This document shows, one piece after another, positions 55,025 to 63,277 of a stretch of 64,000 nt of DNA. Below the pieces are notes generated by a model, which worked only from the letters and a program-made list of their open reading frames with translations, did not search any database and was not told the DNA's origin. The DNA is from Paracoccaceae bacterium (GTDB lineage Bacteria > Pseudomonadota > Alphaproteobacteria > Rhodobacterales > Rhodobacteraceae): positions 1 to 64,000 of the forward strand of contig JAGWVA010000004.1 in the NCBI GenBank assembly GCA_028875855.1, read 5' to 3'. The first letter of the stretch is position 1. Each line of letters begins with the position of its first letter. The position numbers and the translations under genes were made by a program.

Positions 55025-56812
55025 TCAGCGTCCGATCGCATAGGCTTGCATCAGGCGCGGCGTCGCCGCGGCGCGCAGCAGGCCGGTGGTGTCGCGTTGC
55101 GTTGCCGTCAGCCGCCCGACCGTCCAGGGTTCGGCCACCTCGACCCGGTGGCCGCGCGCGCGCAGATCGGCGATGGCCGCCTCGCCCAGCGAGGGTTCCA
55201 CCATCAGGTGACCCGGGCGCACCCCGCGCGGATAGAACGAGGCCTGGAAATGCGCGCTGTGGAACAGGGGCGCGTCGATGGCTTCCTGCAGGTTCGCTTC
55301 GGAATGCGCGAGCCGGAGCAGGAAGATCAGCTGCCACTGGTCCTGCTGATCGCCGCCGGGCGTGCCGAAGGCCATGCGCGCCCCGTCCGGCCGTCGCGCC
55401 ATCGAGGGCGACAGCGTCGTGCGCGGCCGCCGCCCGGGGGCGAGCGAGGTGGGCAGGCCTTCCTCCAGCCAGAACATCTGCGCGCGGCTGTTGAGCGGCA
55501 TGCCAAGGCCGGGGACGACGGGCGAGGATTGCAGCCAGCCGCCCGAAGGCGTGGCCGAGACCATGTTGCCCCAACGGTCGATCACGTCGATATGGACCGT
55601 GTCGCCGCGCTTTTCGGTCAGGTGTGCCATCGTCGGCTCGCCGGCGCCCACACCCGCATCCTCGGTCTCGCGGGCGGCCCGGGCGATGGCGGCGCGGGCC
55701 CATTCCTCGTAGCCGGGGATGACCCCGGGGCGTTGTTCGAGCGAGGCCTTGGGGCCGATGAGCGCGGTTCGCGTGGCCGCGTAGGTGCGCGACAGAAGCG
55801 TATCGACGGGAATGTCGGTGAAGGCCGGGTCGCCGTAATAGGCCTCGCGGTCGGCGAACGACAGCTTCATCGCCTCGGTCACGGTATGGACGAACTCCGC
55901 CCCCATCGGGTCCATCGCGGCAAGCCCGCTGCCCTCCAGCGTGCGCAACGATTGCAGGAAGCTTGGCCCCTGCGACCAGAGCCCGGGCTTGAACACCTCC
56001 CAGCCGTGGTAATCGACCGACAGGGCGTCGTCGTAGCTGGCCTGCCAGCCCGCCATGTCGGCGCCCGTCAGCACGCCCCTGCGCCGTTCGCCGGCCGCAT
56101 CCATCACGCAGGCCTCGCGCATCCAGGCGTCGATCGTCTCGGCGACGAAGCCCTTGTAGAAGGCGGCCCGCGCCGCCTCGATCTGCGCCTCGCGGCCCCG
56201 CGCGGCCTCGGCCTCGGCCAGAAGCCGCTCCCATGTGTCGGCAAGGTCCGCGTTCACGAACAGGCTTTCGGGCGCGGGTGCGGCGCCCCCGGGCAGCCAT
56301 GTCGCGGCCGAGGTCGGCCATTCGGTGCGGAAGAAATCGGCCAGACCCGCGATGGTGGCCGAGACGCGCGGCAGCACCGGGTGGCCGTGGCGGGCATAGT
56401 GGATCGCGGGCGAGAGCACCTCGCGCAGCGTCAGGCTGCCGTGGTCGCGCAGCATGAGCATCCAGCCGTCGAAGGCGCCGGGGATCACGGTCGCCAGCAG
56501 CCCCGAGCCGGGGATCAGGCGCAGCCCTTCGGCGCGGTAATGGTCGATGGTCGCCCCCGCCGGCGCCGTTCCCTGACCGCAGATCACCTGCGGCCGGTCC
56601 TGCCCCGCAGGCCAGATGATCGCGGGCAGATCGCCCAGCGGGCCGTTCAGATGCGGCTCCACCACATTGAGCGCGAAGCCCATGGCGACGGCGGCATCGA
56701 AGGCATTGCCGCCCTGTTCGAGGATCGCCATGCCGACGGCAGACGCGATCCAGTGGGTCGAGGCCACGGCCCCGAAGGTGCCCAGAAGTTCCGGACGGGT
56801 TGTGAAGCGCAT
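55025..56812 (-). CDS. Gamma-glutamyltransferase family hydrolase, oxamate amidohydrolase-like
   Basis: A 595-residue Ntn-hydrolase of the GGT family. The precursor cleavage site and catalytic threonine lie in KRGDTVHIDVIDRWGNMVSA near 403-422, and the C-terminal oxyanion segment is FGTPGGDQQDQWQ near 500-512. There is no signal peptide, so unlike E. coli GGT it is cytoplasmic. The context around the threonine (DRWGNMVSATPSGGWLQSS) is closer to HpxW-type oxamate amidohydrolases than to glutathione-acting GGT. Within an ABC-transporter and amidase operon it probably attacks an imported amide or gamma-glutamyl compound. Confidence 0.85.
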   Translation of the reverse strand: MRFTTRPELLGTFGAVASTHWIASAVGMAILEQGGNAFDAAVAMGFALNVVEPHLNGPLGDLPAIIWPAGQDRPQVICGQGTAPAGATIDHYRAEGLRLIPGSGLLATVIPGAFDGWMLMLRDHGSLTLREVLSPAIHYARHGHPVLPRVSATIAGLADFFRTEWPTSAATWLPGGAAPAPESLFVNADLADTWERLLAEAEAARGREAQIEAARAAFYKGFVAETIDAWMREACVMDAAGERRRGVLTGADMAGWQASYDDALSVDYHGWEVFKPGLWSQGPSFLQSLRTLEGSGLAAMDPMGAEFVHTVTEAMKLSFADREAYYGDPAFTDIPVDTLLSRTYAATRTALIGPKASLEQRPGVIPGYEEWARAAIARAARETEDAGVGAGEPTMAHLTEKRGDTVHIDVIDRWGNMVSATPSGGWLQSSPVVPGLGMPLNSRAQMFWLEEGLPTSLAPGRRPRTTLSPSMARRPDGARMAFGTPGGDQQDQWQLIFLLRLAHSEANLQEAIDAPLFHSAHFQASFYPRGVRPGHLMVEPSLGEAAIADLRARGHRVEVAEPWTVGRLTATQRDTTGLLRAAATPRLMQAYAIGR

Positions 56813-56835
56813 GAAAGTCCCTCGGTTTGTCGTTG

Positions 56836-57711
56836 TCAGCCTTCGCGCGGGTCAAGCGCATCGCGCAGCCCGTCGCCCAGCAGATTGAAGCCCAGCACCA
56901 CCAGCACGATGGCGAGCCCCGGCCACAGCGCCATCCACGGCGCCTGGTCGAGGAAGTTCTTGGCCACGTTCAGCATCGACCCCCAGGACGGGGCGGGCGG
57001 CTGCTGTCCAAGGCCAAGGAAGGACAGCGATGCCTCGGCGATGATGGCCGTCGCCACCGTCAGCGTCGCCTGCACGAGGATCGGCGGGAAGATGTTGGGC
57101 AGGATGTAGCGCCAGATCAGGGCGGGCGGGGCCACGCCGATCGCATGGGCACTTTCGACATAGTCCATCGTCAGCACCTCCATCGTCTGGGCGCGGGCCA
57201 GGCGGATGAAGATCGGCGTCGCGGACAGCCCGATGGCGATCATCGCATTGCGCAGCGACGGCCCCAGAAACGCGGTCAGCGCAATCGCCATGATGAGGAA
57301 GGGCGAGGCCAGCAGCGCCTCGGTCATGCGCGAGATCACGGCATCGGTCCAGCCGCGCCGGTAGCCCGCGGCAACGCCAAGGGGCGTGCCAAGCAGGACG
57401 GCGATGGTGACCGACACGACCCCCGCCAGCAACGACGCCTGCGCGCCCCAGACCATCCGGGACAGGATGTCCCGCCCGATCTCGTCGGTGCCCAGCCAAT
57501 GGGCGGCCGAAGGCGCCTTGCGCACCGCGGCCCAGCTTGTGGCCGTCGGGTTCTGGATCGGCAGGACCGGCGCCAGCACCGCCAGCGCCACGAAGAACAC
57601 GACCAGCGCCGCGCCGAACAGCGCGCTCGGGTTCGACAAGAGCTTGCCAAGCGCCCGGTTGCCGGTGCGGGGCAGGGCGATCGGCTCCGGCATCTGCTCG
57701 ATGGCGGTCAT
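56836..57711 (-). CDS. ABC transporter permease (DppC type)
   Basis: A 291-residue inner membrane permease. It has about six hydrophobic segments, starting with LFGAALVVFFVALAVLAPVL near 32-51, and the cytoplasmic coupling motif EASLSFLGLGQQPPAPSWG near 222-240. The N-terminal HWLGTDEIGRDILSRMVWG is typical of DppC/OppC-type peptide permeases. It overlaps the partner permease by four bases. The longer ORF in the track begins inside that gene and is rejected. Confidence 0.92.
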   Translation of the reverse strand: MTAIEQMPEPIALPRTGNRALGKLLSNPSALFGAALVVFFVALAVLAPVLPIQNPTATSWAAVRKAPSAAHWLGTDEIGRDILSRMVWGAQASLLAGVVSVTIAVLLGTPLGVAAGYRRGWTDAVISRMTEALLASPFLIMAIALTAFLGPSLRNAMIAIGLSATPIFIRLARAQTMEVLTMDYVESAHAIGVAPPALIWRYILPNIFPPILVQATLTVATAIIAEASLSFLGLGQQPPAPSWGSMLNVAKNFLDQAPWMALWPGLAIVLVVLGFNLLGDGLRDALDPREG

Positions 57712-58652
57712 GACGTCCTCGTTTTCGGATTGAGCAGGCGGAAGGCCACATCGGCCAACAGGTTCATCGCGATGAAGCCCACAGCCGTGCAGAGCACGAT
57801 CCCCTGCACCACGGCGTAGTCGCGGCTGAAGACCGCATCGACCACGAGCTTTCCAAAGCCCGGGATGGTGAAGATCTGCTCGGTCAGCACCGCGCCGCCC
57901 AGCAGATCGCCGAAAAGAAGCGTCGCCACCGTCACGACCGGCACCAGCGCGTTGCGCAGCGCGTGCTTGATCAGCACCGTATGCTCGGCCAGCCCCTTGG
58001 CGCGGGCCGTGCGCACGTAATCGGCCTTCAGCACGCCCAGCATGGCCGACCGCGTGTGCCGCATGAGGTAGGCCGCCAGCCCCGACCCCAGCACGAGCGA
58101 GGGCATCAGCAGCGTCTCGAAACTTCGGACCGGATCGACCCAGGGCGAGACATATCCCGAGGCCGGCAGCCAGTGCAGGCGCACCGAGACCAGAAGGATC
58201 ATCATGATCCCCAGCCAGAAATGCGGGATCGACAGCCCCGTCAGCCCGATCCCGTTCGCCAGCCAGTCGATCCATGTGCCCTTCTTGTAGGCCGACAGCA
58301 CCCCCGCGGGGATGCCGATCAGGAAGGCCACGATGATCGACATGATGGCAAGCTGGATCGTGACCGGCAGCTTCTGCCCGATCAGGACGGTCACCGGTTC
58401 CTGCGTGCGCAGCGAAATGCCCAGATCACCGTGGGCCACCCCCTCGATCCACGACAGGTATTGCTGCGGGATCGGGTCGTTGAGGTGATACTTCTGCCGC
58501 AGCATCTCGATCACCGCGGGGTCGCGTTCCTCCCCCGCCATCGCCAGCACGGGATCGCCGGGCAGGAGCTTTTGCAGCCCGAAGACGAACATCGAGATCA
58601 GGATGATCGTCGGGATCGCGGTCAGGATGCGGCGGGTGATGAATTCAAGCAT
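57708..58652 (-). CDS. ABC transporter permease (DppB type)
   Basis: A 314-residue inner membrane permease. The N-terminal helix RRILTAIPTIILISMFVFGL is followed by the large periplasmic part typical of DppB (LPGDPVLAMAGEERDP, then YLSWIEGVAHGDLGISL), and the coupling loop YVRTARAKGL near 215-224. It pairs with the DppC-like subunit and overlaps its start by four bases. It lies 51 bases after the solute-binding protein gene. Confidence 0.93.
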   Translation of the reverse strand: MLEFITRRILTAIPTIILISMFVFGLQKLLPGDPVLAMAGEERDPAVIEMLRQKYHLNDPIPQQYLSWIEGVAHGDLGISLRTQEPVTVLIGQKLPVTIQLAIMSIIVAFLIGIPAGVLSAYKKGTWIDWLANGIGLTGLSIPHFWLGIMMILLVSVRLHWLPASGYVSPWVDPVRSFETLLMPSLVLGSGLAAYLMRHTRSAMLGVLKADYVRTARAKGLAEHTVLIKHALRNALVPVVTVATLLFGDLLGGAVLTEQIFTIPGFGKLVVDAVFSRDYAVVQGIVLCTAVGFIAMNLLADVAFRLLNPKTRTS

Positions 58653-58703
58653 CGCGGGGCCCCCGGGGGTGGGGCCGGGCCCGTGGGGGCCCGGCCGTTG
58701 GCG

Positions 58704-60215
58704 TCACTTCGTCATCGACACGTCCTGCAGGCGGATCATGCCGTCGGCATAGGGCTTGAAGCCGGTGAGCTTGCTCGAATAGGCCCAGAGCCAGACCGGG
58801 TGGTACAGGTAGATGATCGGCAGCTCGTCGAGCAGGATCTTCTGCGCCGCGTCATAGGCCTTCTTGCGCGTCGCCTCGTCCGTCGAAAGCCGCGACTGCG
58901 CCATCAGCTTGTCCACCTCCGGGTTGGAATAGTGCCCGTCGTTCAGCCCCGCCCCCGTCACGACGAAGGAATAGAGGTTGCCGTCGGGATCGACCCGGCC
59001 CGACCAGCCCACCTGCGTGGACTCGAAGTTGCCCGCGGTCTGGTCCTTCAGCATCGTGGCGAACTCCTTCGTCACGATCTTGATGTCCATCCCGGCCTCG
59101 GCGGCCATCGACTGGATCACCTGCGCCACCTGCTGCGCCTGCGGGTTGTTCGAGGTCTGCATCTCGAAGCTGACCTTGGACAGGCCAGCCTTCTTCAAAA
59201 GCGCCTTGGCCGCGGCCACGTCGCGCTTCTGGATCGGGAAGTCCTTGTCATACCACGGCGAATTCGGCGGGAAGGGCTGGTTGCCCGGGGCGAAGGCGCC
59301 GCTGAACACCACCTGGTTCAGCGCATCGCGGTCGATGGCCAGCGACAGCGCCTGACGCACGAGCTTGTTTTCCCCGAGCGGGTTCTTGGCCTTGTCGGTA
59401 TTGGCGATGTTGACCGTGATGCCCTGATAGCCGATCGACACGGCCGAGGCGGTCTTGAGCTTGGCATCGGATTTCACCGAGGCCAGATCGGTCGGCGCCA
59501 CGCGCTCGATCAGGTCGAGATCGCCCGCCTTGAGGTTGGCCAGCCGCACCGTGCTGTCGGGGATCGGGCGGAAGATCACGCGGTCGAAGTGAATCTTCGC
59601 GGCGTCATAGTAGCCTGCGTATTTCTCCAGCACGATCTTGTCCTGCTGGACGCGCTGGACGAACTTGAAGGGCCCCGAGCAGACCGGATGCAGCGCGAAA
59701 TCCGCGCCTTCCTTCTCGGCGGCGGTGGGCGAGATCATCATGCCCGCGCGGTCGGCGAACTGCGCCAGCAGCGTCGCATCCGGCTGCGTGAGGTTGAAGC
59801 GCACCGTGTAGGGATCGACCACATCGACCGAGGCGATCGACTTCACCTCTGCCTTGCGGCGCGAGAGCTGGAAGGTCTTGGACCGCATGATGTTGTATTT
59901 GACCGCTTCCGCGTTGAACGGCGTGCCGTCCTGGAAGGTGACGCCCTTGCGCAGCGTCATGGTCAGCGCCTTTCCGTGGGCCGACCATGTCCAGCCGGTG
60001 GCGAGCATCGGCACGATCTTCAGCTCGGGCGTGATGTCCACCAGCTTGTCGCAGAGCGAGGCGAACACGATCCGGCCGACGAAGGTGCGGCCCTGATCGG
60101 GATCGAGGGCATCTGCATCTTCCTGCAAACCGATGCGCAGATCGGTCGCATGGGCGACCTGGCCCGCAAGCATCAGGGCGGTGGCAAGGGCAATCGATAA
60201 CTTGAACTTCGTCAT
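58704..60215 (-). CDS. Peptide/amide ABC transporter substrate-binding protein
   Basis: A 503-residue family 5 extracellular solute-binding protein (DppA/OppA/NikA type). Residues 1-23 are a signal peptide (KLSIALATALMLAGQVAHA). The family motif appears as MTLRKGVTFQDGTPFNAEAV near 86-105, and KNPLGENKLVRQALSLAIDRDAL in two parts near 275-297. It captures the substrate in the periplasm. AAGGAG precedes the ATG at 60215. The extended N-terminus in the track would hide the signal peptide and is rejected. Confidence 0.94.
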   Translation of the reverse strand: MTKFKLSIALATALMLAGQVAHATDLRIGLQEDADALDPDQGRTFVGRIVFASLCDKLVDITPELKIVPMLATGWTWSAHGKALTMTLRKGVTFQDGTPFNAEAVKYNIMRSKTFQLSRRKAEVKSIASVDVVDPYTVRFNLTQPDATLLAQFADRAGMMISPTAAEKEGADFALHPVCSGPFKFVQRVQQDKIVLEKYAGYYDAAKIHFDRVIFRPIPDSTVRLANLKAGDLDLIERVAPTDLASVKSDAKLKTASAVSIGYQGITVNIANTDKAKNPLGENKLVRQALSLAIDRDALNQVVFSGAFAPGNQPFPPNSPWYDKDFPIQKRDVAAAKALLKKAGLSKVSFEMQTSNNPQAQQVAQVIQSMAAEAGMDIKIVTKEFATMLKDQTAGNFESTQVGWSGRVDPDGNLYSFVVTGAGLNDGHYSNPEVDKLMAQSRLSTDEATRKKAYDAAQKILLDELPIIYLYHPVWLWAYSSKLTGFKPYADGMIRLQDVSMTK

Positions 60216-60243
60216 GCGTCGTCTCCTTGTTGGATATGCCGTC

Positions 60244-61344
60244 TCAGGACGGTTCTTGCCTGTTTCCTTGGGCGTGCTCGGCCGCGCGGGCCGCACGATA
60301 AAGATCGAACCGCCGCGCCGCCTCGGGGCTTTGCGCGGCCGTGACCGGGGCGAGGCCGCTCAGCGACAGCTCCCCTGCGCGGTGGCAGGCGACCTGCCGC
60401 CCTTGGGCATCGGGCGCCGAGAGCGCGGGGCGCTCCTGCCGGCAGCGGGCCTCGGCATGGGGGCAGCGGGGGTGAAAGCGGCAGCCCGGCGGCGGGGAAA
60501 GCGGGTTGGGAAGCTCCCCCTCGACATGGGCGCGGGCCCGTCGGGCCGTGGGATCAGGCAGCGGGATCGCAGCCACCAGCGCCTCGGTGTAGGGGTGTTG
60601 GGGGGCCGCGAACAGCACCGAGGCCGGCGCGAGTTCCACGATCTCGCCCAGATACATCACCGCGACGCGGTCGGCCATGTGCCGGATCACGGCAAGGTCA
60701 TGGGCGATGACGACCAGCGTCAGCCCGAACTCGGCCTTCAGATCGGCCAGGAGGTTCACCACCTGCGCCTGGATCGACACGTCGAGCGCCGAGACCGGCT
60801 CGTCCCCGATCAGCACCTCCGGGCCCGAGGCAAGGGCGCGGGCGATCCCGATCCGCTGGCGCTGGCCGCCCGAGAATTCGTGCGGATAGCGCCCCGCCGC
60901 CTCGGCCGGAAGGCCCACGCGGGTCAGCAACTGGCGCACCCGCGCCTTGCGCGTCTCGGGCGTCCCGATGCCATGCGTGCGCAGCGGCTCCTCGATCAGC
61001 GCGCCCACCGACATGCGCGGATTGAGCGAGGCATAGGGGTCCTGAAAGATGAATTGCAGGTGCTGGCGCAGGCTTCGCGTCTCGCGGTCCGAAAGCGTCT
61101 CGAGGTCCTGCCCCTTGTAGCGGACACGGCCTTCGGAGGGCCGGATGAGCCGGGTCAGCAGCCGCGCCAGCGTGGACTTGCCGCAGCCGGATTCGCCCAC
61201 CACGGCAAAGGTCTCGCCCCGCCGGATGGCAAGATCGACGCCGTTCACCGCATGCACGAAGCGCGGCGCGCCAAAGAGCGGCTTGCCCGCGGGAAAGCGG
61301 CATTCGACGGCCTCGGCCTCAAGGATGATGTCGGCTGTCGTCAT
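60244..61344 (-). CDS. ABC transporter ATPase (DppF type)
   Basis: A 366-residue ATPase. Walker A GESGCGKST is near 50-58, the signature SGGQRQRIGIARAL near 160-173, Walker B VLIGDEPVSALD near 178-189, and the H-loop VIAHDLAVIRHM near 212-223. The C-terminal oligopeptide/dipeptide domain has CRFHPRCPHAEARC near 297-310, whose cysteines may bind an iron-sulfur cluster as reported for some DppD/F proteins. The start overlaps the DppD-like stop by four bases (ATGA); the longer ORF reads into that gene. Confidence 0.93.
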   Translation of the reverse strand: MTTADIILEAEAVECRFPAGKPLFGAPRFVHAVNGVDLAIRRGETFAVVGESGCGKSTLARLLTRLIRPSEGRVRYKGQDLETLSDRETRSLRQHLQFIFQDPYASLNPRMSVGALIEEPLRTHGIGTPETRKARVRQLLTRVGLPAEAAGRYPHEFSGGQRQRIGIARALASGPEVLIGDEPVSALDVSIQAQVVNLLADLKAEFGLTLVVIAHDLAVIRHMADRVAVMYLGEIVELAPASVLFAAPQHPYTEALVAAIPLPDPTARRARAHVEGELPNPLSPPPGCRFHPRCPHAEARCRQERPALSAPDAQGRQVACHRAGELSLSGLAPVTAAQSPEAARRFDLYRAARAAEHAQGNRQEPS

Positions 61345-62336
61345 TCGGCGGCCCTCGGAACATGATCTTCCAGCGGGGCGCGGAAGCAGGCGGTGGCGTG
61401 GCCCCGGGCGTCTGCGACCAGCGGCGGCACCTTGGCGCAGGCGGCCACGCGGAAGGGGCAGCGCGTGGAAAAGCGGCACCCCGACGGCATGGCCGAGATC
61501 GACGGCACGATGCCCGGAATCGTCACCAGCCGTTCGCTGGCCTGCCCGAAGGCGGGCATCGAGGTCATGAGCCCGATCGTGTAGGGATGCTGCGGATTGC
61601 CGAAGACCTCGGCGGTGGGGCCGGCCTCGACGATCCGGCCCGCATACATCACCGCGATGCGGTCGGCCATCTCGGCCACCACGCCCAGATCGTGGGTGAT
61701 CAGGATCAGTGCCGTCCCCGCCTCTTCCTTCAGGCTCCGCATGAGGTCGAGGATCTGCGCCTGGATCGTCACGTCGAGCGCGGTCGTCGGCTCGTCGGCG
61801 ATCAGCAGCACGGGGTCGTTCGCAAGCGCCATGGCGATCATCGCGCGCTGACGCATCCCGCCCGACAACTGGTGCGGAAAATCGTCAAGGCGGCGTTCCG
61901 GGGCGGGAATGCGCACCCGGCGCAACATCTCCAGCGCCCGGTCCCGCGCGGCGGCGTGGCTCACGTCGCGGTGGCGGCGCACGCCTTCCGCGATCTGCTC
62001 GCCGATCCGGATCGAGGGGTTGAGCGCGCTCATCGGCTCCTGGAAGATCATCGCGATCCGGTCGCCGCGCAGCTTCGACAGCTCCGCCGGCGCAAGCGCG
62101 AACAGGTCGCGCCCCTCGAAGACAGCCGTGCCGCCCACGACCTCCAGCGCCGGTTTCGCCAGAAGGCCAAGCAGCGACAGCGCCGTCAGGCTTTTGCCGC
62201 TGCCGGATTCGCCCACGATGCAGAGCGTTTCGCCCGGCATCACCGACAGATCGACCCCATCGACAAGGTTGGTCGTCGCCCCCTTTGACCGGATGGCGAG
62301 GCCGCGGACCTGCAGGAGCGGCTGGGCGGCGGTCAT
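61341..62336 (-). CDS. ABC transporter ATPase (DppD type)
   Basis: A 331-residue ATPase. Walker [13 protein letters not shown] is near 40-51, the signature [15 protein letters not shown] near 155-169, Walker [15 protein letters not shown] near 176-189, the H-loop [12 protein letters not shown] near 211-222, and the C-terminal oligopeptide domain [14 protein letters not shown] near 286-299. It forms a heterodimer with the DppF-like protein. It overlaps the FadR-type regulator by four bases upstream, so regulator and transporter are co-translated. Confidence 0.94.
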   Translation of the reverse strand: MTAAQPLLQVRGLAIRSKGATTNLVDGVDLSVMPGETLCIVGESGSGKSLTALSLLGLLAKPALEVVGGTAVFEGRDLFALAPAELSKLRGDRIAMIFQEPMSALNPSIRIGEQIAEGVRRHRDVSHAAARDRALEMLRRVRIPAPERRLDDFPHQLSGGMRQRAMIAMALANDPVLLIADEPTTALDVTIQAQILDLMRSLKEEAGTALILITHDLGVVAEMADRIAVMYAGRIVEAGPTAEVFGNPQHPYTIGLMTSMPAFGQASERLVTIPGIVPSISAMPSGCRFSTRCPFRVAACAKVPPLVADARGHATACFRAPLEDHVPRAAE

Positions 62337-63025
62337 TCGGCGGCCTCCGCCTGCGACATCGACCGGGTCAGGTTCCCGGCGAGCCGTTCGAGGTGGGTGA
62401 CCATCGCGGCCCGCGCGCGGGCGGGGTCGCGCGCGGCGATGGCCGAGACGATGGCGCTGTGGTCGCGGTCGGTGTCATGGATGGCGGCAGGGCTCCGCGC
62501 GCGCGCCTGAAGCGCCTGCCAGTCGTCGCGCACCCGCACCTCGTCGAGGATCTGGAACGAGGTGAGAAGCACCGGGTTGCCCGCCGCCTTGGCGATCAGC
62601 CGGTGCAGCGCGCCGTCCCAGAGTTCCGCAGCCCCCGCATCCGCCGACATCCGCAGATGTTCGTTCAGCCGCTCCATCCGCTCGATATCCTCGGGGGTGG
62701 CACGCAGCGCGCAGAGCGCGGCCAGTTCCGGCTCGATGCACAGGCGCGCCTCCATCACGGCGGCGCCGTTCACCGCCTCGACCATCTGCGCGGCGATGAT
62801 GCCCGTCGGGTCCGGGCGTTGCCCGATGAAGGTGCCCTTGCCCTGCTGGCGCCAGATCAGCCCTTCTTCCTCCAGCACTTCAAGCGCCGCCCGCAGCGCC
62901 CTGCGCCCCACGCCGAAACGTTCCGCAAGGGCGCGCTCGGTCGGAAGCTGCCCGCCGTCGCCGACCTCTCCGGTCTCGACGAGACGGCGCAATTGGGCCA
63001 GCAGGCTTGGCGTATTCTCAGGCAC
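62333..63025 (-). CDS. FadR-family (GntR/FCD) transcriptional regulator
   Basis: A 230-residue regulator at the head of the amidase/transport operon. The GntR winged helix is at residues 5-70 (LLAQLRRLVETG, then LPTERALAERFGVGRRALRAALEVL, EGLIWRQQGKGTFIG), and the FCD domain covers about 90-215 with metal-type residues in HRLIAKAAGNPVL. It probably senses the imported compound and represses the operon. ATTGG repeats upstream are its likely binding sites. Its stop overlaps the DppD-like start by four bases. Confidence 0.92.
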   Translation of the reverse strand: MPENTPSLLAQLRRLVETGEVGDGGQLPTERALAERFGVGRRALRAALEVLEEEGLIWRQQGKGTFIGQRPDPTGIIAAQMVEAVNGAAVMEARLCIEPELAALCALRATPEDIERMERLNEHLRMSADAGAAELWDGALHRLIAKAAGNPVLLTSFQILDEVRVRDDWQALQARARSPAAIHDTDRDHSAIVSAIAARDPARARAAMVTHLERLAGNLTRSMSQAEAAE

Positions 63026-63046
63026 CTCGTCCCTCGCGGTTGCGGA

Positions 63047-63087
63047 TCAATCGGCCATTGGTTCAGGACCATTGGTCGATTGGTTCA
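63047..63087. promoter_or_regulatory. Cluster of ATTGG repeats in the FadR-type regulator promoter
   Basis: ATTGGTTCA occurs at 63057 and 63079, and ATTGGTC at 63071, giving three evenly placed ATTGG half-sites (14 and 8 bases apart). They combine into inverted repeats GACCA-T-TGGTC (63067-63077) and TGGT-N5-ACCA (63059-63071), the latter similar in shape to FadR-family operators. They lie 22-62 bases upstream of the regulator start. Confidence 0.55.
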
Positions 63088-63207
63088 CGATTCTGTCAAG
63101 ATGGCTTGGCTGACTTTCCGCGATCTTCGGACTGGACGCCCGAAAATCGGGCCAAATGCACAAGGATGCGGCTCTTTGCATATGTCGCGCGGATGCCCCG
63201 AGAATCC

Positions 63208-63223
63208 TATTGACATGTCAATA
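63208..63223. promoter_or_regulatory. Perfect 16-bp palindrome upstream of the HutC-type regulator
   Basis: TATTGACATGTCAATA is a perfect palindrome without spacer, in an AT-rich patch 54 bases upstream of the regulator start. GntR/HutC regulators bind short palindromes of this kind, and it includes a TTGACA hexamer that could be a -35 element, although no well-spaced -10 is clear. Confidence 0.6.
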
Positions 63224-63277
63224 TAACATTATAGCGTTTGCGGCAGGGGAAGTCCGACCCGGGACAGAGGGGGAGCG

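Noticed and set aside
54977-57109. A plus-strand ORF of 710 residues
   Set aside because: It is antisense to the GGT-like gene and the permease gene; composition is His/Arg/Gly-rich as in other shadows.
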